Shown: positions 8,280-17,428, counted from the stretch's first letter. The stretch is DNA of 34,281 nt from Betaproteobacteria bacterium (GCA_009693235.1 SHXR01000051.1:1-34281), one strand, 5' to 3'. The notes: generated by a model from the letters alone, not told the origin. A program made the numbers and translations.

Positions 8280-8392
8280 CGTAGAGATTCGCTTTTGAGG
8301 TGGGCGCGGAAGATTCTATCGTCGCACAGACTCGCCTCGGCGATGTTGGGTAGACTTCGGCCCAGGATTTTGATCCCCCTGGAGGAGACCTC

Positions 8393-9340
8393 ATGAAGTT
8401 TGTTCTGTTTTCTTCTGGCGACGTTCGCCAGCTTGCCCCCGGCCTGCTCACCGACCGTGGCGTTATCGATCTATCTCATGTCGTGAAGAAGAGCTATACG
8501 CCGCAACTCACGATGCAAGGCTTGATCGACGATTACGACACCTTGCGTCCGACCCTCGAAGGGTTGGCCAAATACGGCGCGGCGGTTCCGCTCGCAAGCG
8601 TGCGCCTCGGCCCGCCGCTGCCGCGCCCCGGCAAGCTGCTTTGCTGCATCGCCAATTACTGGGAACATGCGCAACGCGAAGCTCGCCCGCTCAATATGTT
8701 CATGAAGAACACCGATGCAGTCGTGGGCCCAGGCGACACCATCGTGCTGCCTGAATTCACCGAGCCCTGGATCTTCATGCATGAAGCCGAACTCGCCATC
8801 GTGATCAAAGGGCCGGTCAAGAAGCTGAGCCGCGCCAATTGGCGCAGCGCCGTATTCGGTTACACCTCGATGATCGACGTCTCCGCGCGTGGCGAAGGTC
8901 GCCGCACCTGGCCGTCCACGATTCCCGCCAGCTGGATGGGCAAGTCGTTCGATACCTTCGCGCCGCTTGGGCCTTGCATCACCACGGCCGACGAGATCCC
9001 CAATCCGAACAACGTCGTCGTGAAATTCTGGAACGACGGACAGTTGCGGCATCACTACAACACCGATGACATGGAGCATCCGGTGCCCGAGCTGATTGAA
9101 TGGGCATCGACCATCTGCACCCTCAACACCGGCGATGTGATCGCCTGCGGCACGAATCACGAAGGTCTTGGCGCGCTGCAAGACGGAGAAAAGGTCGAGA
9201 TCGAAGTCGAAGGCGTCGGCAAGATGGGTCTCAATGTGGTCGATCCGCTCAAACGCAAGTGGGAGCGCGGCGTCTACATGGGCACCGATTCGACCAACGT
9301 CGAAGCGGTGAAACGCAATCGTCCAGCCGGCTCCCGGTAG
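8393..9340 (+). CDS. fumarylacetoacetate hydrolase (FAH) family protein
   Basis: A 315-residue FAH-superfamily enzyme; members hydrolyse C-C bonds of acylpyruvates or hydrate, isomerise or decarboxylate ring-cleavage products. Metal ligands are expected in MHEAELAIVI (Glu131, Glu133) and Asp162 of SMIDVSARG; WMGKSFDTFAPLGP and DVIACGTNHEGLGALQDGE are classic family segments. A strong ribosome-binding site (CTGGAGGAG) lies seven bases before the ATG. It heads a plus-strand operon with a TRAP transporter seven bases downstream. This pairing suggests it acts on the compound the transporter brings in, or on a product of the divergent UbiD-like decarboxylase. The exact reaction is not predictable. 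Confidence 0.9.
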   Translation: MKFVLFSSGDVRQLAPGLLTDRGVIDLSHVVKKSYTPQLTMQGLIDDYDTLRPTLEGLAKYGAAVPLASVRLGPPLPRPGKLLCCIANYWEHAQREARPLNMFMKNTDAVVGPGDTIVLPEFTEPWIFMHEAELAIVIKGPVKKLSRANWRSAVFGYTSMIDVSARGEGRRTWPSTIPASWMGKSFDTFAPLGPCITTADEIPNPNNVVVKFWNDGQLRHHYNTDDMEHPVPELIEWASTICTLNTGDVIACGTNHEGLGALQDGEKVEIEVEGVGKMGLNVVDPLKRKWERGVYMGTDSTNVEAVKRNRPAGSR

Positions 9341-9347
9341 GCTAGCC

Positions 9348-10367
9348 ATGAAACGACTCATTGGTGCGCTGGCCAGCGGCACGGTACTTGCCGTTGCCCC
9401 GGCTATCGCGCAAGACAAGATCGAGCTCAAGGCCTCCATATTCGCCCCGCCCGCCCACGGGTTCATGGTGGACGTGCTGCAACCTTGGTCGCAAGAAGTC
9501 GAGAAGCGCACCAATGGCAAGGTCACCTTTCGACTGTTCGCCGGCAATTCACCATTTGGGAATGTCGCAAACCAATCCGATCAAGTGGCGGCAGGCGTCA
9601 CTGATATTGGCTTTGGCTTGAACGGTGTGCCGCGCGGCCGGTTGCCCCGCACGTTGTTGATGGATTTGCCGCTGATGTCAAAGACCTCGTACGCGGCGAC
9701 CAACGCGCTATGGGCGATGCTGCCGACGCATCTTGCCGATGACTATAAAGGCTTCAAGGTGCTGGGCCTGCATTGCCACAACGCGGGCGATTTCTTCACG
9801 CGGGACAAAAAGATCGAGAAACTCGATGACCTGAAAGGCCAGCGCATCCGTGCGCCCAGCTCACAGGTACAGGCGCTGCTCGCCTTCATCGGTGCAACGC
9901 CGGTCATGATGGGTCCGGGGCAGATCTATGAAGGCCTGGAAAAAGGCACGCTCGATGGCATTTCGATGGTGTACGACGGCGTGCGGGGCTTTCGTCTGGA
10001 AGGTCTGTTGAAGCATGCCTACTCTGCGGGCATCTATACGACCTGCTTTCATCTGCTGATGAATCAAAAGAAGTTCGAGGGCCTGCCCGCCGACGTGAAG
10101 AAGGTGATCGACGATACGACCGGCGAGACGTGGGTCAAGCGCTTTCCGGAACTGTGGGACCGCTGGGATGAGGCGGGTCGACAGGCCACGGCCGCCAAAG
10201 GCGTGCAAGTGGTTGCAGTGAGCGACCAGGTGCGCGAGCAATGGCGTACCCAGTTCAAGCCGCTGATCGATCAACAGATCGCCGAGACGGAAAAGCAGGG
10301 CGTACCCAACGCACGCGCCATCTATGACGAGATGGTGAAGCAGGTGGCAAGGTTCTCGAAGAAATAG
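9348..10367 (+). CDS. TRAP transporter substrate-binding protein (DctP type)
   Basis: A 339-residue periplasmic binding protein of the TRAP family, with a Sec signal peptide of about 22 residues (AVAPAIAQ, cleaved before DKIELKAS). Family marks are the N-terminal HGFMVDVLQPWSQEVEKRT, DLKGQRIRAPSSQVQALLAF and the central ATPVMMGPGQIYEGLEKGTL with the helix that follows. TRAP binding proteins usually hold a carboxylate through a conserved Arg; an Arg is present in GQRIRAPS. It is followed in order by the small and large membrane subunits, so the transporter looks complete. It is separate from the Bug family although both serve organic anions. Confidence 0.92.
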   Translation: MKRLIGALASGTVLAVAPAIAQDKIELKASIFAPPAHGFMVDVLQPWSQEVEKRTNGKVTFRLFAGNSPFGNVANQSDQVAAGVTDIGFGLNGVPRGRLPRTLLMDLPLMSKTSYAATNALWAMLPTHLADDYKGFKVLGLHCHNAGDFFTRDKKIEKLDDLKGQRIRAPSSQVQALLAFIGATPVMMGPGQIYEGLEKGTLDGISMVYDGVRGFRLEGLLKHAYSAGIYTTCFHLLMNQKKFEGLPADVKKVIDDTTGETWVKRFPELWDRWDEAGRQATAAKGVQVVAVSDQVREQWRTQFKPLIDQQIAETEKQGVPNARAIYDEMVKQVARFSKK

Positions 10368-10387
10368 GCCACCTGAGCACCCGGCGC

Positions 10388-10927
10388 ATGCTCGCCAAGC
10401 TCTACAACGCGATGGACCAGGTCGGCGAGTGGCTCGCCTTCGCCGGCATGATCATGATCTCGGTGGCCATTGGCGCCTCGATGGTCGACATCATCTGTCG
10501 CAAGTCGATCGGCTTTTCGGTGATCGGTATCGACGACATCACGCAACTCATGGTGATGTCATGCATTTGCCTGTCCATGCCGCTCGCCTATATTCGTGAA
10601 GGGCATGTCGGCGTTGAGTTCATCACCGATCCGCTGCCACCGCGTGCGCTCGCGATCATCAAGGCGCTCGTGGCCTTGCTCACGATGGTCTTCGTCGTGT
10701 TTCTCGTGCGCTACGCACTCGGTCAAGCTTTGCAGCAGATCGATCAGGGCAATAAGTCGTCAACGCTGGCCATTCCGATCATTTGGTTTTGGACGCCGCT
10801 GCTGATTGGCCTCGGTATCTCGGTCATCGCATCTTTCACACTGTTCATCCGCTATCTCCTCTTTGCCGCAACCGGCGTCGATCCCGTCGCGGTGCGGGCG
10901 AAATCGATCATCATGGAGGCCGACTGA
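10388..10927 (+). CDS. TRAP transporter small permease subunit (DctQ type)
   Basis: A 179-residue membrane protein with four hydrophobic segments: about 15-36, 50-72 (DDITQLMVMSCICLSMPLAY), 90-112 and 130-155. This is the pattern of DctQ subunits. The segment SIGFSVIGIDDITQ matches the usual G..ElxQ region of the family. It forms the inner-membrane complex with the DctM subunit, whose ATG follows this stop codon directly (TGAATG). DctQ sequences are weakly conserved, so the assignment rests on topology, length and position between the other two TRAP genes. Confidence 0.9.
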   Translation: MLAKLYNAMDQVGEWLAFAGMIMISVAIGASMVDIICRKSIGFSVIGIDDITQLMVMSCICLSMPLAYIREGHVGVEFITDPLPPRALAIIKALVALLTMVFVVFLVRYALGQALQQIDQGNKSSTLAIPIIWFWTPLLIGLGISVIASFTLFIRYLLFAATGVDPVAVRAKSIIMEAD

Positions 10928-12232
10928 ATGTCCGGCCCGATGATCGGCTTGGTTGGCTTTGCATGTGTATTGCTGTTGATTGCTCTGCGCGTGCCAGTGG
11001 CGATCTCGATGGGCGCGGTCGGCGCGATTGGTTACGGCACCGTCACTGGGTTTGGCACGCTGGGATTCGTGGTGGGGCGCGCCACCTTTGAGTCGGTGTT
11101 TCCGATCAGCCTGTCGGTTGTGCCGCTCTTTGTGATGATGGGCGTGTTCGCCGGGCATGGCGGCCTTTCGCGCAGCCTCTATCAGCTCGTTGCGGCGTTC
11201 ATCGGTCATCTGCGTGGCGGATTGGCGATGGCGACGATCGGCGCATGCGCCCTCTTCGGTGCGGTGTGCGGCTCATCCATCGCAACCGCCGCAACGATCG
11301 GCAAGATCGCGATGCCAGAGATGCGCAGGCTTGGCTATGACGATCGGCTTGCCTCCGCCTCGGTTGCGGCAGGCGGCACGCTTGGCGTGATGATTCCGCC
11401 GTCGATCTTGTTTGTCGTCTACGGAATCATGACCGAGACGCCGATTGGCGCGCTCTTTGTCGCGGGCATCCTACCCGGCATTCTCGGCACGCTGCTCTAC
11501 ATGTCCGCCGTTTCGTACATGACGCTGCGCAATCCGCGTCTGGGGCCCGGTGGCCCGAAGGCTACCGGCGCCGAGCGCTTACGCGGACTGCGTGATGTCT
11601 GGCAAGTCGTGCTGCTCTTCGCCGTGGTGCTGGGCGGCATGTACGTCGGCTGGTTCTCGCCGACCGAAGCAGCGGGCGTCGGTGCGTTCGGCGCAATCAT
11701 CCTCACTGCGGTCTCCGGTCGTCTTACGATGAAGGTGCTGCGCGCGGGCTTCGCCGAGACGGCGACCACGACGGCGATGATCTTCATGATTCTCATCGGC
11801 GCAACCATCTTCAATTACTTTCTCGATGCGGCCGGCGCCACCCAGGGATTGATCGATTGGGTGAAGGCGCACAATTTCAGCAAGTATGAAGTGCTCTTGT
11901 TGCTGTGCGTCTTCTACATCATCCTCGGTTGCCTGATGGACAGCCTCTCGATGATTCTGCTCACCGTCGGCGCGGTGTTTCCGTTGATCAAAGCGGTGGG
12001 TTTCGATCCGATCTGGTTCGGCGTCATCCTCGTGACCTTGGGCGAGATCGGCATGATCACCCCGCCGGTGGGAATGAACCTCTTCGTGCTCAATGCCACC
12101 GTGCCGAATCTGCCGTTGCAAACGATTTCACGCGGCATCCTGCCATTCGTGACCGCTGATGTGGTGCGGATCATTATTCTGGTGCTCTTCCCGGCAATCG
12201 CCATCTGGTTGCCTTCTTTCATGGGGAAATGA
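10928..12232 (+). CDS. TRAP transporter large permease subunit (DctM type)
   Basis: A 434-residue integral membrane protein with about twelve hydrophobic segments, the ion-coupled channel of the TRAP transporter. Typical motifs are FPISLSVVPLFVMMGVFAG, FGAVCGSSIATAATIGKIAM, GGTLGVMIPPSILFVVYGI, GWFSPTEAAGVGAFGA and GEIGMITPPVGMNLFVLN. It should use a sodium gradient to import the ligand delivered by the DctP subunit. The stop overlaps the next gene as ATGA, so transport and the cyclase-family enzyme are probably translationally coupled. Confidence 0.95.
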   Translation: MSGPMIGLVGFACVLLLIALRVPVAISMGAVGAIGYGTVTGFGTLGFVVGRATFESVFPISLSVVPLFVMMGVFAGHGGLSRSLYQLVAAFIGHLRGGLAMATIGACALFGAVCGSSIATAATIGKIAMPEMRRLGYDDRLASASVAAGGTLGVMIPPSILFVVYGIMTETPIGALFVAGILPGILGTLLYMSAVSYMTLRNPRLGPGGPKATGAERLRGLRDVWQVVLLFAVVLGGMYVGWFSPTEAAGVGAFGAIILTAVSGRLTMKVLRAGFAETATTTAMIFMILIGATIFNYFLDAAGATQGLIDWVKAHNFSKYEVLLLLCVFYIILGCLMDSLSMILLTVGAVFPLIKAVGFDPIWFGVILVTLGEIGMITPPVGMNLFVLNATVPNLPLQTISRGILPFVTADVVRIIILVLFPAIAIWLPSFMGK

Positions 12233-13014
12233 CGATGCAACTACCCTCTAAAATCATCGATATCTCGCAACCGCTCGATAACGACACGGTCGTCGATCCG
12301 GCGTTCATGCGCCCGAAGATCCGTTACGTCACCGGTAAAGAGAACGCGAAACTCATGTGCGAGTTGTTTCCGGGACTCAAGGAAGAAGACCTGCCGGGCG
12401 GCGAAGGATGGGCGATGGAACACATCACGCTTGCCACGCACAACGGCACGCATATGGACGCGCCGTACCACTACAACTCAAAAGATCGGCACGGCAATCG
12501 CATGCCAACGATCGATGAGATGCCGCTTGACTGGTATTTCCGCCCGGGCGTGAAACTCGACTTCCGCAAGTTTGACGATGGCTATGTCGCGACCGCCGCC
12601 GATGTCGAAGCCGAGTTGAAGCGCATCGGCTACACGCTGAAACCGATGGACATCGTGCTGGTCAACACTCGTGCAGGCGACATGTACGGGACGGATCGTT
12701 ACATTCACTCAGGCTGCGGCGTCGGACGCGAAGCGACCAAATGGCTGACCGACCGCGGGGTACGAGTGACCGGGATCGACGGCTGGAGCTGGGACGCGCC
12801 GTTTTCCAAGACGCTAGAACGTTGGATGGCCACCAAAGATCCGCGCATCATCTGGGAAGGCCATTACGCCGGCATCGACACGCCCTACTGCCATATGGAA
12901 AAGCTGCGGCACTTGGAAACGCTGCCGCCGTTCGGCTTTCATGTGGCGTGCTTCCCTTGCAAGATCAAAGCGGCGTCGGGCGGCTGGACGCGTGCGGTGG
13001 CGATGTTGGACTGA
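12229..13014 (+). CDS. cyclase-family metal-dependent hydrolase (kynurenine formamidase-like)
   Basis: A 261-residue protein of the cyclase / KynB-like family. The metal-binding signature HNGTHMDAPYH spans residues 71-81 (His71, His75, Asp77, His81), followed by further conserved segments ending in VACFPCKIKAASGGWTRAVA. Members hydrolyse formamides such as N-formylkynurenine, or amides and lactones such as isatin. Initiation at 12229 overlaps the DctM stop; a second ATG at 12235 is equally possible. It completes the FAH-DctP-DctQ-DctM-cyclase operon, so it probably acts on the imported compound or an intermediate. The absence of kynureninase or tryptophan dioxygenase genes argues against kynurenine itself. 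Confidence 0.9.
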   Translation: MTMQLPSKIIDISQPLDNDTVVDPAFMRPKIRYVTGKENAKLMCELFPGLKEEDLPGGEGWAMEHITLATHNGTHMDAPYHYNSKDRHGNRMPTIDEMPLDWYFRPGVKLDFRKFDDGYVATAADVEAELKRIGYTLKPMDIVLVNTRAGDMYGTDRYIHSGCGVGREATKWLTDRGVRVTGIDGWSWDAPFSKTLERWMATKDPRIIWEGHYAGIDTPYCHMEKLRHLETLPPFGFHVACFPCKIKAASGGWTRAVAMLD

Positions 13015-13054
13015 GGCTTAGAGAAACGGTGCCGCGAACGATTTAGTGACCTAA

Positions 13055-13080
13055 GCCCGCCGCTACCCATGCGGGCGGGC
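13055..13080. terminator. GC-rich hairpin after the TRAP/cyclase operon
   Basis: GCCCGCCGC, a seven-base loop and GCGGGCGGGC form a stem of nine pairs with one bulged base, 40 bp after the cyclase stop. There is no T-run afterwards. It may slow or end transcription before the molybdenum enzyme gene, but it could also be only a leader structure. Confidence 0.35.
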
Positions 13081-13185
13081 GAAACCGTATCATCGCAGTT
13101 ACACAAGAAAGCCCTGAACTTCGCGGGTGTCCCGCGTCCCTCCCGGACCCTGGCACCGGCGTCGCACCCGACAAGGAGGCATGCC

Positions 13186-15495
13186 ATGAAATTCGGTATC
13201 GGCCAACCCGTTCCACGCAAGGAAGACCCGCGATTTCTCACTGGTCGCGGCCGTTATGTCGACGATGTGGAGCTGCCCCGCGTCGCCCACGGATTCGTGA
13301 TCCGCTCACCGCATCCGAACGCCAAGATCAAGTCCATCGATATCGACGCCGCGCTCAAGGCGCCTGGCGTGCTGGCCGTGCTCACCGGTGACGACTACGC
13401 CAAGGAAGGGCTTGGCGATATGCATTGTCACTTCCCGATGCCGCTGATGGCCGGCCCGCCGACCGGCTCGCCTTATCCTGCCTTGGCGCGCGGGGTGGTG
13501 AAATCGGCCGGCATGCCAGTCGCGTTCGTGGTTGCGGAAACGATCGATCAGGCCAAAGACGCGGCGGATAAGGTTGAGATCGATTACGAAGTCTTGCCCT
13601 CGGTCACCTCGGCGGCGGAAGCCGTGAAGCCGGGCGCGGTGAAGGTGTGGGAGCACGCGAAGGACAACGTGTCATTCACCATCGCGCTGGGTAATGCAGC
13701 CAAGGTCGATGAAGCGTTCGGCGCTGCGAGTCACGTTTCGAAGATCCGGCTGGTCAACAATCGGATCACCACCAATTCGATCGAACCGCGCGGGGCCATG
13801 GGTGTATTCGATCAAGGGACCGGCTGCTACACGCTCTACCACAGCGGTCAAGCCCCACACGTCGAGCGCGAAACACTGGCCGCCGAAGTGTTCAAAGTCG
13901 ATGACGCGATGATCCGCGTGATCTCGAACGATGTCGGCGGCGGCTTCGGCATGAAAGGCGGTGCGTATCCGGAAGACATTCTCGTGCTGTGGGCGGCCAA
14001 GCGCACCGGACGCACCGTGAAATGGATCGGCGAGCGGATCGAATCGATCGCCAGCGATTCGCATGCGCGCGACCAGGTCGTGGATGTCGCGATGGCGTTC
14101 GATAAGGCCGGCCGCATCACCGCGCTCCGTGCCGATTCGATTTACAACCTCGGTGCCTACCTCGCAGCCACCGCGGCGATCTCGCCGATGTTTGCGGTAA
14201 CGCTGTCATCGGGTGTCTACGCGATCCCGGCGATCCGCGCATCCACCCGTGGCATCTTCACCAACACAGCCTCCACTGCACCGTACCGTGGTGCCGGGCG
14301 CCCGGAAGCGTCCTACATGCTCGAACGCTTGATGGATCAGGCGGCGCGCGAGATGAGTCGTGATCCGCTCGAATTGCGACGCCTCAACTTCGTGAAGTCT
14401 TCGCAAATGCCCTACCAGACCGCACTCGCCTATCGCTACGATTGCGGTGATTTTGAGACGGTCATGAATCGCACCTTGAAAGCCGCGGACTGGGAAGGCT
14501 TTCCCGCGCGTCGCGCTGCCTCGGAAAAGAACGGCAAGATTCGCGGCCGCGGCATCTCATGCTATCTCGAAGCCGCGACGATCTTCAATGAACGCATGGA
14601 GATCCGCTTCAATCCAGCCGGAACCGTCACCGTCGTGGCCGGCACGTTCTCGCACGGTCAGGGTCATGAGACGGTCTACGCGCAAATGGTGTCGGAGTTC
14701 CTCGGCGTCGATTTCGACGCAGTGCGGCTGGTACAAGGCGATACCGACGCAGTCTCGTTCGGCCGCGGCACGTACGGGTCGCGCTCGATGTCCCTGGGCG
14801 GCGGGGCGCTACGCATCGCAGCGAATCGCATCATCGAGAAAGGCACGCAGATTGCCGCGTTCATGATGGAAGCGGCGCCTGCGGATGTCGAATTCAAGGA
14901 TGGCAAGTTCGCAGTGAAGGGGACCGACAAAGCAATACCGATTACCGCGGTGGCGAAGCGCTCGTATTTTCCGATGGGCTATCCGGTCCATCTTGGCGTG
15001 GGGCTTGAGGCCATCGGCGAGTTCGATATGGGGCCGGGCAATTTCCCGAATGGTTGCCAGATTGCCGAAGTCGAGATCGATGCCGATACCGGGCGCGTTG
15101 ATCTCGTGCGCATGCTGATCACCGATGACGTCGGCACGGTCGTCAACCCGCTGCTCCTCGAAGGCCAGATGCATGGTGGTGTGGCGCAAGGTGTCGGACA
15201 GGCGCTTTGCGAAAACATCACCTATGACACGACCAGCGGCCAACTGTTAAGCGCGTCGTTTCTCGATTACTGCATGCCGCGCGCCGACGATCTGCCGTCG
15301 TTCGATGTTGACGTGCATCCGATCCCGACCGGTACCAATCCGCTCGGCGTGAAAGGCGCAGGCGAAACCGGCACCGTTGGCGCACCGGCCGCGGTGATGA
15401 ACGCAATCGCCGATGCGCTGGTCTCCCGCGGGAAGCAACCGATCGATATGCCGGCGACGGCTGAGCGAGTCTGGCGAGCTTTAAAGGCGGCGTAA
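13186..15495 (+). CDS. molybdopterin-binding large subunit, xanthine dehydrogenase / CoxL family
   Basis: A 769-residue molybdenum hydroxylase large subunit. The ATG at 13186 has AAGGAGG at 13173-13179 and begins MKFGIGQPVPRKEDPRFLTG, normal for the family; an upstream ATG at 13069 would add an unlikely 39 residues. Molybdopterin-contact motifs are GGGFGMKG (251-258) and YRGAGRPEA (from 367). The catalytic Glu is Glu727 in KGAGETGTVG. Such enzymes hydroxylate N-heterocycles, aldehydes or aromatic rings with water. They normally need a 2Fe-2S subunit (about 160 residues) and an FAD subunit (about 280 residues), and neither is encoded next to it. It follows the cyclase gene after 171 bp and may have its own promoter. 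Confidence 0.92.
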   Translation: MKFGIGQPVPRKEDPRFLTGRGRYVDDVELPRVAHGFVIRSPHPNAKIKSIDIDAALKAPGVLAVLTGDDYAKEGLGDMHCHFPMPLMAGPPTGSPYPALARGVVKSAGMPVAFVVAETIDQAKDAADKVEIDYEVLPSVTSAAEAVKPGAVKVWEHAKDNVSFTIALGNAAKVDEAFGAASHVSKIRLVNNRITTNSIEPRGAMGVFDQGTGCYTLYHSGQAPHVERETLAAEVFKVDDAMIRVISNDVGGGFGMKGGAYPEDILVLWAAKRTGRTVKWIGERIESIASDSHARDQVVDVAMAFDKAGRITALRADSIYNLGAYLAATAAISPMFAVTLSSGVYAIPAIRASTRGIFTNTASTAPYRGAGRPEASYMLERLMDQAAREMSRDPLELRRLNFVKSSQMPYQTALAYRYDCGDFETVMNRTLKAADWEGFPARRAASEKNGKIRGRGISCYLEAATIFNERMEIRFNPAGTVTVVAGTFSHGQGHETVYAQMVSEFLGVDFDAVRLVQGDTDAVSFGRGTYGSRSMSLGGGALRIAANRIIEKGTQIAAFMMEAAPADVEFKDGKFAVKGTDKAIPITAVAKRSYFPMGYPVHLGVGLEAIGEFDMGPGNFPNGCQIAEVEIDADTGRVDLVRMLITDDVGTVVNPLLLEGQMHGGVAQGVGQALCENITYDTTSGQLLSASFLDYCMPRADDLPSFDVDVHPIPTGTNPLGVKGAGETGTVGAPAAVMNAIADALVSRGKQPIDMPATAERVWRALKAA

Positions 15496-15497
15496 CG

Positions 15498-16469
15498 CTA
15501 CTCGGTAGCCCGAAAACCGATCGCCTTCACGATCGCGCCCCACTTCGCCTGTTCGGCGGTGAGGTAGGCACTGTACTCCTCGGGGGTCGAGGGCACTGCG
15601 ACGCCGCTCACTTTCGCGAATTGCTCGATCACGTCGGCCGAGCGGAGGCCCGCCATCGCCGCGGTGTGAATACGCCTTTGAATATCGGCGGGCGTGGCCG
15701 ACGGCGCGACTAGTCCATACCAGTTGTCGGAATTGACTTTCGGGTACTTCGCCTCGACGGTGCTTGGCACCTCGGGGAGCGATGAGGCACGATGGCCACT
15801 TGCAGTCACGATCGCCCGCAACTTGCCCGAGCGAATATGCTGCAGCACGACCGGCACGTCGAGAATCGCCATCTGCACTTGACCACCAAGCAGATCCGTT
15901 ACGGCCGGCGCAGCGCCCTTGTAGGGCACATGCACCATCTCGATCTTCGCCTCGGTCTTCAGCAACTCAACCGCCAGATGGGTAATGCTGCCCGCTCCGG
16001 CGGAACCATAATTGATCTTGTTGGGATTGGCCTTGGCATACGCGATGAGCTCTTCCAGATTCCTGGCCGGTACGCTTGGATGGACGATCAACACTTCCGG
16101 GACCTGCACGACCGTCGTGATGAGCGCGAGATCTTTGCGCGGATCGTAGGGCATCTTGTCCATCGAGAACGGCGCAATCGATACCGACGAGGCACTGTTG
16201 AGCGCGAGCGTGTAGCCATCCGGTGGCGCCTTCGCTACGGCGTCAACGCCGATGACGCCGCCCGCGCCCGCACGATTCTCAATGACGACGGGTTGTCCAA
16301 GATTGGCACTCATGCCCTGCGCCAGCGCCCGCCCAAAAAGATCTGCGGGGCCACCCGCCGGGAAGGGCACAATCAGCCGGACCGCCTTGATAGGATAGGT
16401 TTGCGCGAGCGTGAGACACGGCAAGAGCGCAACGAGGGCGGCGAGGGCATAACGCGCAAGACGTTGCAT
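15498..16469 (-). CDS. Bug-family substrate-binding protein
   Basis: A 323-residue periplasmic binding protein. The ATG at 16469 has AAAGGAAC upstream and starts a clear signal peptide (LAALVALLPCLTLAQ, cleaved before TYPIKAVRL); the longer frame to 16550 lacks these features. Family marks are VPFPAGGPADLFGRALAQ, ENRAGAGGVIGVDAVAKAPP, INYGSAGAGSITHLAVELLK, HVPYKGAAPAVTDLLGGQVQ and SGKLRAIVTASG. It converges with the molybdenum enzyme gene, with only two bases between stop codons, so the two are probably not co-transcribed. It may still bind the same type of compound. The C-terminal domain ends normally. Confidence 0.9.
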   Translation of the reverse strand: MQRLARYALAALVALLPCLTLAQTYPIKAVRLIVPFPAGGPADLFGRALAQGMSANLGQPVVIENRAGAGGVIGVDAVAKAPPDGYTLALNSASSVSIAPFSMDKMPYDPRKDLALITTVVQVPEVLIVHPSVPARNLEELIAYAKANPNKINYGSAGAGSITHLAVELLKTEAKIEMVHVPYKGAAPAVTDLLGGQVQMAILDVPVVLQHIRSGKLRAIVTASGHRASSLPEVPSTVEAKYPKVNSDNWYGLVAPSATPADIQRRIHTAAMAGLRSADVIEQFAKVSGVAVPSTPEEYSAYLTAEQAKWGAIVKAIGFRATE

Positions 16470-16497
16470 GGTGCGTTCCTTTCGGGTGTGCTCGCAA

Positions 16498-16517
16498 CGG
16501 CGAACGTTCATTCGCCG
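16498..16517. repeat. perfect 7-bp inverted repeat upstream of a Bug gene
   Basis: CGGCGAA and TTCGCCG form a perfect stem with a six-base loop, 28 bp upstream of the Bug start codon at 16469 and downstream of the motA remnant. It could be an operator or leader hairpin. There is no T-tract on the motA-reading strand. Confidence 0.35.
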
Positions 16518-16569
16518 CGATTGTGACCGAAACCAGGAACAGGCGGACAACTACCGTTTCATACTGCCA

Positions 16570-17428
16570 TTACTTCTTGCCCTTCACATGCCCTTCGAGT
16601 TCGGCGAAGGTGGGGCGCTCGGTCGAGTAAAGCACCTTGCGGCCAAGCTCAATAGCGATTTGCGGCGCATAGCCTCGAAAACTGGAGAGCAAGGTCGTCT
16701 TGATGCAATTCAATTCTTTGGTCGCATCATCCAGTTTTGTTCGAGGAGCCCAGCGAGCGGTTCCGCGACGCAATAGGCCAGCAAGATGCCAAGGAACGTT
16801 CCGACCGGCGCAGAACCGATCATGCCACCAAGAATTGCGGGCGGCTGACCCACCGATCCCATCGTGTTGACCACGCCCAACACCGCGGCCACAGTGCCGA
16901 ACGCCGGCAACGCACCGGCCAGACGCGCAATCGCGGCCACCGGCTGATGACCTTCATGATGATGGGTGTCGATCTCGTTATCCATCAACGACTCGATCTC
17001 ATGTGGATTCAAATTGCCCGAGACCATCAGCCGCAGATAGTCGGTCATGAATTCGATCGTGTGGTGATCACTGCTGATGGTCGGAAATTTCCGGAAGATC
17101 GGCGACGAATGAGATTCCTCGATGTCCTTCTCGATCGACATCAACCCTTCCTTGCGCACCTTCTGCAGCAAATCATAGAGGAGGGCCATCAATTGCATGT
17201 AGCGCGCCTTGGTGTGCTTCGACGACTTCAATAGAGTAGGCAGCGACGCCAGCGTTGCCTTGAGAACTTTCGGCTGATTATTCACCACGAACGCACCGAG
17301 CGCACCGCCGCCGATCGCCATCATTTCTGTCGGCAATGCCGAAACGATTACCCCTATATTGCCACCATGCAAGATGTAGGCACCAAAGATGCAAGTGAAA
17401 GCGCAACGTATCCGATAATGACAAACAT
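16570..17428 (-). pseudogene. motA: motA (flagellar stator) remnant with two frameshifts
   Basis: The protein is unmistakably MotA, the proton-channel stator subunit, but three frames are needed. ATG at 17428 gives MFVIIGYVA, then the frame shifts near 17400 into AFTCIFGAYILHGGNIGVIV. The long middle frame runs through RKEGLMSIEKDIEE, LPAFGTVAAVLGVVNTMGS and VGTFLGILLAYCVAEPLAGL. Near 16735 it shifts again, in an A-run (CAAAACTGG), to KLDDATKELNCIKTTLLSSF and ends ERPTFAELEGHVKGKK at 16570. Adding one base at each break gives about 286 residues, normal for MotA, so two single-base deletions explain everything. No motB or other flagellar gene is nearby. Decay is likely; homopolymer sequencing error is possible for the second break. 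Confidence 0.88.

Noticed and set aside
8471-9547. 358-codon minus-strand frame opposite the FAH-family gene
   Set aside because: It lies against a well-conserved enzyme gene, crosses the next gene and has no domain-like sequence.
12229-13014. Assignment of the cyclase-family gene as kynurenine formamidase proper (kynB)
   Set aside because: The metal motif fits the whole family, and no kynureninase or tryptophan 2,3-dioxygenase gene is present, so the specific function is not supported.
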